Shown one piece after another: positions 54,454 through 64,000 of a stretch of DNA of 64,000 nucleotides. How positions within the stretch are numbered: the stretch's first letter is position 1; every line of letters starts with the position of its first letter. The notes beneath the pieces are model-generated. The model was not told the DNA's origin. It did not search any database and saw only the letters and a program-made list of their open reading frames with translations. A program made the translations under genes and the position numbers. The stretch is from Amoebidium appalachense (taxonomy: Eukaryota; Ichthyosporea): positions 17,670,001-17,734,000 of the forward strand of contig CAVNZM010000002.1 in assembly GCA_963693365.1 (NCBI GenBank), read 5' to 3'.

Positions 54454-55527
54454 CTGTGTACTACAAAAATATTTGGTGAATGAGTGACGAAAAAACGTAA
54501 ACATCAGCAATATATGAAGCGAAGCATGCATGGAAACAGTCGAGGTCTGAATCTGAGTCATGCGAACGAGACTGACTTCACGCGTTCACGTGATCAGTGC
54601 AATTTGCTGCGAGCCATCTTGGCAATAGCTGTGCGTGACATTCCCCAGCAAAGAGGCTTATTATTGCTTTAATCCGGCTAATAAGCTTTAAATACCAATA
54701 GGAGACGCAGAGTATCTAGCCAATCGGCTTCATGCACCAATAGAATTTGATTTAACAAAAGCATCTCCTCTTGCAAGCTTGTCACATAAACCGTTACTAC
54801 CACACCGTAGTGTATTGTATCTTTTAAGCGGAAGTTTTCTAGCGCAGTATGTACATTAGTATATATTAGGAGGTTTATAATTGCCAAATTGTGTGTAGTA
54901 TTATACACACGTATCTTACATATCAGGCCAGTGGGAGGCCAATACCGCAGGTGTATCGAGTTCCGAAATAATTGCATACCCTGGCTTATTACTTCCGAAG
55001 ATTCCCCCAACACCCATGGGGCGTTTCACTTGCTGCATCATCTCCTTTTTATAATGTTTAGGGAAGACTGTCTGGCTGTATACACATAAAGTTGTATAGA
55101 ATAATAAAAGAATTTAGACAACTATTTATTTGAATTTTATTTTGCCCAGGTTTATTGGATGCGCATCTGACTCATGATCATGATCATTTAACTTGATTTT
55201 TAATTTCCTAGTTATTTTCTAGAGCGAAATTTGAAAACAGTATACAGATCGGAGAAACCCGAGTATCATATGGCGTCATCATCACATCCGAGAGTGTCCA
55301 ATAGGAACGCGGCAGTTCGTGTGGAATTTAGAATGCGTGGGACTCGCGTGGGGCAGGAATTCCGTCCGGTGGGCCGGCAGAAATAAACCCGAGTGTCTCA
55401 CGGTGGCCATATGCATGGGCCATGGTGTGCATGCATTGCGGACCCGGCGGCATTGCAATGAGGCATCAGTCAGTGACACACCACCATTCTGGGGGGGGGG
55501 GGAGCAATGGAATGAAGCTTCCGAGCA
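54454..55527. other. Intergenic, AT-rich
   Basis: Unique AT-rich sequence with few simple repeats, unlike most of the window. It should contain the 5' region of the kinase gene. From about 55310 there may be distant remains of the LINE fragment that is clear from 55528 onward; a G11 run interrupts it at 55490-55501. Confidence 0.5.
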
Positions 55528-56095
55528 CCTCGTATTTATCGATTTTAAGAACGCGTACGACACGGTCGACCCCCCTCGCCTGTGGGCCAAGTTGGCCACT
55601 TGCGGTGTCCCATGGATTCCAAATGGGTCGGCTACTGAAGCCTTTGTTTAACGTTTACACGTGGACGGGCGGTGGTTAATGGGCGGCTATCCCCAGGGTT
55701 TACCCGCACGCGCGGGGTACTTCAAGGGTCCCTGCTAAGCCCACTTCTTTTCAACCTGTATATTGATGATATAGCCGACGCTCTTTCTGCGGCACAAATT
55801 GACGGGGGGTTGCCATCCCAGGCTCCCCCCGCCCTCTTCAAGTTTTGCCGACGATATTGTGCTTACGTCATCCGATCCTATCGAACTACAGCAATATATT
55901 CGTGTGGTTGAACATTGGTGCCAGCGCAACGATATGAAGGTTAACGTCAGAAAGTGTGCCTTTTTATCAAAATCGATACCGGCATGGGACGACGTTTGTA
56001 TATTCGGCAGTCCCCTCCCTCGCCCGATCGAATTTAAGTATTTGGGGGTTCCGGTGGATGAGGGTTTAGGGTTTAGTAACAACCCTAAACCCTAA
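55528..56095 (+). pseudogene. Reverse transcriptase fragment (third LINE, diverged)
   Basis: Three frames together give a LINE RT core: FIDFKNAYDTVDPPRLW in one frame; GVLQGSLLSPLLFNLYIDDI in the next; FADDIVLTSSDP and EFKYLGVPVDEG in a third. The active-site box is FADD instead of YADD. At least two frameshifts separate the parts, and a large piece between the first two segments is missing. It belongs to the same broad group as LINE A but is clearly diverged. It stops at telomere-like repeats. Confidence 0.8.
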
Positions 56096-56112
56096 TTATA
56101 ACCCTTTAGGGG
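56061..56112. repeat. Interstitial telomere-type repeats forming an inverted repeat
   Basis: Arms 56061-56073 (AGGGTTTAGGGTT) and 56081-56093 (AACCCTAAACCCT) are perfect inverted repeats of 13 bp around a 7-base loop. A further ACCCTTTAGGGG follows at 56101. The unit corresponds to the TTTAGGG telomere type. Confidence 0.88.
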
Positions 56113-56728
56113 CATATGTGTCGCCCGTCGGGTGGAGAGTGCAGGCAGGTGTCTTCGTTTATTTAGAACCCTAAATCACGAGTCTGGTTTCGGCGTTTAC
56201 TAAGTTGAAGTTGGATGGTCTACTGTTTTTAGCCCTAATTGCTTGCCTTCAAAGGGGGTAAAACGTTTTGAAGCCAATCAAATGTGTTGAAAGTAGCTTT
56301 TAAGCTTTTAATGGACAGATTTGAGTAATGCGATTGGGCGTCAGCGCATCACCTAAATGTGCCAATGTTGCCGCTTGCTATCGGGCTTACCAGAACTGCC
56401 TTGTCAAGCTGACTGACATTTCACGTTCAGAGATATTTCAAAGCTTGGATAAAAACCTACGTTCAAAATAAATGCAGCTTGCACTGCTGACCTACATACG
56501 TGCACAAGGAATTACTCGCAACAGGCCAAGCAGCCGACTTGCTGTGCACCCCTTGGTTGCCGGGCCTATGTTTGGTGGGTGCTGGCCCTCAGCCAGCCTT
56601 TTCCCTTTCTGGCTGCTGGGTTCTCTTTGCCTTGGCCTCCTCTTTGAGTTGTCGTTCTTGCAGCTCCTAGCCCCCAAAATAGGTTAGGCTCTGATAGAAA
56701 CTGTGCGTGTGCCTGTGTTCTGTGTCCC
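56113..56728. other. Intergenic, unique sequence
   Basis: I see no gene or prominent repeat here. It separates the LINE fragment from the 3' end of the minus-strand gene that follows. Confidence 0.5.
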
Positions 56729-60471
<3,743 letters not shown>

Positions 60472-60505
60472 CTGTGTGTGTGTGTGTGTGTGGGTGTGTG
60501 TGTGT

Positions 60506-60640
60506 GGGTGGGTGGGTGGGTGGGTGGGTGGGTGTGTGTGTGCGTGTGTGCTTGCGTGTGTGCATGTGTGTGCGGGCGGGCGGGCGGGCGGGCGGGCGGG
60601 CGGGCGGGGCGGGCGGGCGGGCGGGCGGGCACGCGCGCGC

Positions 60641-60709
<69 letters not shown>

Positions 60710-60718
60710 TGTGTTTGC
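60506..60718 (+). repeat. Compound (GGGT)n, (GGGC)n, (CG)n, (GT)n
   Basis: GGGT repeats (60506-60533), a spacer of GT type, about 14 GGGC units (60573-60630) with one GGGGC variant, about 12 CG units (60631-60655), then about 30 GT units. The acceptor of exon 60471-60366 on the minus strand comes out of the CA side at 60472. Confidence 0.95.
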
Positions 60719-60961
60719 ATGGATGTGTGCATGTATGTATGTGTATGTGTGCATGTGAGCAGACGGTGTACCTCGTCGTTCTATTGCTAGAAGATGTAAG
60801 ACGAGGGAATAGAGAGATTTACTTGGATGCATATGGATACTGGTTGGGTTTGTGGAACGAACAGGTAGCAACTGCATACATATGTGCTCATGTTTGGTAG
60901 GCTGTGTGTGATAATTGGTGGTAGAGGACGGGTGAGAGGAGAGGGGGAGAGAGGAGGAGGG

Positions 60962-61009
<48 letters not shown>

Positions 61010-61223
61010 AAGCTAGCAGTTCTTAGAACGCGGATGAGGATAAAATAAAATGTTTCGGTAGGCCCCATGGTCAAAAGAAACTGAGATCACCAAACGGAGA
61101 CAATCGTGGACTCTGACAGCAAAGCACATGACAAGGGAACGTGTGTGTCTGGTGGCACTGCCCATGCACGTGGTGATGTGGGCTGACGTGTGTGTATGTG
61201 CTATGCGGAGGACAGATGTATAA
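60719..61223. other. Gap between the unrecognised gene and LINE A copy 2
   Basis: It holds a G43 run at 60965-61007 and otherwise unique sequence. The 5' exons of the minus-strand gene may lie here, but none could be supported. Confidence 0.5.
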
Positions 61224-61418
61224 GGGGTTTACGCTGTTTACTCGAGGCAAAGAGAACCAGTCTCAGGTATGGGGGGGGGGGTTTTGCTCGGAATATCCCC
61301 TCAGCGGTATATCATGATCACGTACATAGATGTCGGGTGGTGACTATATATCAGGGTTTACTTTCTCTACGAGACACCATAAAGACTACAAGGAGAAATC
61401 AATTAGTTGGGGTTCCCC

Positions 61419-61460
<42 letters not shown>

Positions 61461-61492
61461 GGGCTCCCCTCGGGACACTCGGTATCAGCTGG

Positions 61493-61563
<71 letters not shown>

Positions 61564-64000
61564 TGCGCTATAATTTTGTAGTGATGTGTTTCTCAAGCCA
61601 ATCAATACATCTAATAAACAGGTCGTAGTTACGCGTGTTTAGTATAAAATCAAGGATGTTGTAATTTACAGGTAGGCTATCTTTCTGGGTGTCTGTTGTG
61701 AATGTGACGTGTGTGTGTTGCGGTATTATGTGGTCTATCAAACTACATTTGGCGATACATGACCGGTTAAACTGGTGTGTGTGTGTGTTGTTTGGGCATG
61801 CAAATGATGCCACCTTATACTTATTAGATCTCCACTGTATAGCACGTGTACAGTAAAAGCGTGGTAATTGATCAATAATACCATCAGCTAGAGAAAGACC
61901 AGTTCTACAGGAAGGTAATATGTATTTAGGTGTTATACACTTGCGAGTGCCATATTTGGCAATATGGTTGAGGCGGTCAGTATATATAAAACGAGACATA
62001 AGGCTTAGTTTTTCAAGGTGTATGCTTTCATCGGGTCTAGTGTCGTGTGGTATCTTTTTCCATTTGTTATATTGCGTGATTATCTTGTGATTGTGTACAT
62101 GTTTAATAAGTAAGTGGCAGTCCAAAGTCACACACACACTATTGCGGGGTTTATTTGTATTTGTGCCCAGGGGAGAAGGGGAGAGAGAGGGGAGGAAAGA
62201 GGGGAGAGGTGAGGAGGGGACAGGTCGGATAGAGAAGAGAGGGTGGGAGGGCAAATACTTCTTTAAGCGGCTTATGTGCTTATTGAATTTCAGCGCGAGA
62301 TAGGATACTCTAGCAGCTATTGGGACCAGACCATATATCGAGAGCGTTACAGGCCCAGGTTTACAACAGTTGTTAGATAGAAAGGAGGCAACTTCTGCTT
62401 CAAGGAAATTTGCCAAGGGTTTAAGCGCTCTAGTTCTCTCTTTCTTGATCCAAGCGGCGAGAAGGGGTAAACCATATTCACATGCCGGGAAGACAAAAGT
62501 GCGAATAAATGTAAGTCTAATAGAAGGATGGAGGGGTGTGTCTTTAAAAATATTAGCCGAGAAGAAAGCTAACCGCTTACGAGCCAACTCTACCCTCTTT
62601 TCGACCATATGGGGAAACATAACACCAACAGAATCAACCGGAACACCAAGATATTTGTATTCTGGAACTATAGGTACAGGTTTAGATGATAATGTAAATG
62701 TGTGTAAATTGTTAGCTATATCAGGTACAAGAACACCACATTTGTCTATGTTAAGGATCATAAGGTTTGCCTTGCACCACTCTGACACTACATCGAACAA
62801 TCTTTGCAGGCGTCTAGGGGTACGGGCAAGGAGGGACAGATCATCAGCATAGAGAAGTGCAGGCGGAAAGTTATTAATAGGGTCATCGTTTTCGGCGTAA
62901 ATCTTGACAGCCAAATCATCTATAAATAGGTTAAACAAAAAGGGGCTAAGCAATGAACCCTGCAAGAGACCTCTAGTACGAGCAAAACCATATGAAAGAT
63001 GCCCATTAACCACAGCTCTACCATAGGTTTGAGACAAGAGTGCTTCTAACAGAACACCAATGCAGTGTGGTACACCCCGTGCAGCAAGCTTTTCCCATAG
63101 GAGACCAGGGGAGACAGAATCGTAAGCAGTTTTCCAATCAATAAAGCCAACATATTGTGCACCAACTTGCATAGAATCGTGCAGTGCCATTATTTGAACA
63201 TAACATGAATTGTTTTTACGAAAAGCGGATTGGCATGGGTGTATGTGAAGAATAGATTGAAACCTAGGGTGATGTGCAAATAACCTAAGTAAGCAAGCTT
63301 CAAAGAATCTACGAACAACCTGGGTTAGTGTAATGGGGCGAAAGGATGATATGGGGCCCTCAGAGTCCTTCTTAACTATGGGGATCACTAAGGTATCTAA
63401 CCAAGATGACGGGACATGTCCACATTTAACACACCAAGAAAAGAGAGAGCTTAACATGATAGTAAGATCAGGTTTAATAGCACGATCACTTTCCTTTTGT
63501 GGGTAGGAGGGAACAAGGATTTTAAGAAACCCAGCAGGGAGTCCATCAGGTCCACAAGACTTACTAGAGCTATAACTAGATATCACAGACCATATGGCAT
63601 CGGGACTGAAAAAGGGGAGGATCGATTCTATGGGGATAGATGGGTCTACAGGCCACACAATAGGTTTCTGAGCGGGGGTCCTATCTTTAAACAGTTCCGA
63701 GAAATACTTATCAGAGTCTATGAGGGGGTCTCCAGTGGTATCACCAATAATACGAGCAGGGGGGCCAAATCGATTCATACTAGCAAGCCGGCGCAAGCTT
63801 TCCTTTTGAGACAGGGGTTCACCTAGTCTAGCGGGAGTGGTGTTTGGTAACAAGAGAGCATCGGGATATTCCTTCCTACCACCGCCAGCATAATCACCGA
63901 GATCTATCAAATCATCAACAATAAAGTTAGTGCATGTATCTAGTACGAGATGTGAATCTGGCCTGGCTTGTGCAGATTCTAATAGGCGCATATATATAGG
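61224..64000 (-). mobile_element. LINE A copy 2 plus attached LINE B fragment, runs off the window
   Basis: The element is read on the minus strand: a long RT ORF, then (CA)n, the common 3' sequence, an A tail of 37 (plus-strand T at 61420-61456), GGGGAACCCCAACTAATTGA, and about 160 bases of LINE B in the opposite orientation (plus-strand frame with FARNIPSAVYHDHVHR and GLLSLRDT). It lacks the 587 bp found in copy 1 and has no long C run. The 5' end is beyond position 64000. Confidence 0.88.
61568..63991 (-). CDS. Non-LTR retrotransposon reverse transcriptase (C-terminal 807 residues)
   Basis: One open frame of 807 codons without internal stops; an in-frame Met is at 63991, but the ORF probably continues off the window, where an endonuclease domain would be expected. 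RT blocks: SSYSSSKSCGPDGLPAGFLK (finger region), FRPITLTQVVRRFFEACLL, GFIDWKTAYDSVSPGLL, RGLLQGSLLSPFLFNLFIDD, the active site LLYADDLSLLA, and EYKYLGVPVDS (thumb start). The C-terminal 300 residues are basic and end NYNILDFILNTRNYDLF. YADD and upstream Asp are intact, so the RT may be functional. I cannot assign the clade beyond non-LTR. Confidence 0.9.
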   Translation of the reverse strand: MRLLESAQARPDSHLVLDTCTNFIVDDLIDLGDYAGGGRKEYPDALLLPNTTPARLGEPLSQKESLRRLASMNRFGPPARIIGDTTGDPLIDSDKYFSELFKDRTPAQKPIVWPVDPSIPIESILPFFSPDAIWSVISSYSSSKSCGPDGLPAGFLKILVPSYPQKESDRAIKPDLTIMLSSLFSWCVKCGHVPSSWLDTLVIPIVKKDSEGPISSFRPITLTQVVRRFFEACLLRLFAHHPRFQSILHIHPCQSAFRKNNSCYVQIMALHDSMQVGAQYVGFIDWKTAYDSVSPGLLWEKLAARGVPHCIGVLLEALLSQTYGRAVVNGHLSYGFARTRGLLQGSLLSPFLFNLFIDDLAVKIYAENDDPINNFPPALLYADDLSLLARTPRRLQRLFDVVSEWCKANLMILNIDKCGVLVPDIANNLHTFTLSSKPVPIVPEYKYLGVPVDSVGVMFPHMVEKRVELARKRLAFFSANIFKDTPLHPSIRLTFIRTFVFPACEYGLPLLAAWIKKERTRALKPLANFLEAEVASFLSNNCCKPGPVTLSIYGLVPIAARVSYLALKFNKHISRLKKYLPSHPLFSIRPVPSSPLPSFLPSLSPSPLGTNTNKPRNSVCVTLDCHLLIKHVHNHKIITQYNKWKKIPHDTRPDESIHLEKLSLMSRFIYTDRLNHIAKYGTRKCITPKYILPSCRTGLSLADGIIDQLPRFYCTRAIQWRSNKYKVASFACPNNTHTHQFNRSCIAKCSLIDHIIPQHTHVTFTTDTQKDSLPVNYNILDFILNTRNYDLFIRCIDWLEKHITTKL

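Overview
The window is nuclear DNA of a eukaryote with many introns. Its coding exons are G+C-rich and short (mostly 60-340 bp), with mostly GT-AG introns. The introns and intergenic DNA are filled to an extreme degree with (CA)n arrays and pure C or G runs of 30-60 bases. A full-length intersectin (two EH, coiled coil, five SH3, DH, PH, C2), a Dispatched-type RND protein and a calcium-binding-EGF protein together point to a holozoan: an early-branching animal or a unicellular relative. I cannot place it more precisely. An interstitial TTTAGGG-type repeat is present, but only as one small hairpin.

Layout. 2.0-16.4 kb, plus strand: a 19-exon Dispatched/Patched-like gene (about 1,280 aa). 19.1-21.2 kb, plus: a two-exon ADP-ribosylglycohydrolase-family gene. 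22.4-28.8 kb, minus: a secreted or membrane protein built from cbEGF and other cysteine-rich exons, with some modules decayed. 29.1-31.9 kb: a 5'-truncated, frameshifted non-LTR retrotransposon (LINE A) facing an inverted fragment of a second LINE-like ORF (LINE B). 34.4-50.8 kb, plus: intersectin in 38 exons. 52.2-54.5 kb, minus: a protein kinase with a DLE motif where DFG is expected. 55.5-56.1 kb: an older LINE fragment ending at telomere-like repeats. 56.7-60.5 kb, minus: an unrecognised multi-exon gene, probably a membrane protein. 61.2-64.0 kb, minus: a second, largely open LINE A copy that runs off the window, again abutting the LINE B fragment.

The genes do not form an obvious pathway. 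The common theme is the simple-sequence DNA. Many 3' splice sites emerge directly from (CA)n or C runs, minisatellites start at splice donors, and comparison of the two LINE A copies shows a C run of about 29 bases at a site where the other copy has only four. Several otherwise good reading frames need one base skipped in a short homopolymer; sequencing or assembly error is the leading explanation, with frameshifting or gene decay as alternatives.

Gene models were built by hand from reading frames, splice dinucleotides and intron phase. Exon edges may be off by a base or two, and 5' ends are the least certain part.
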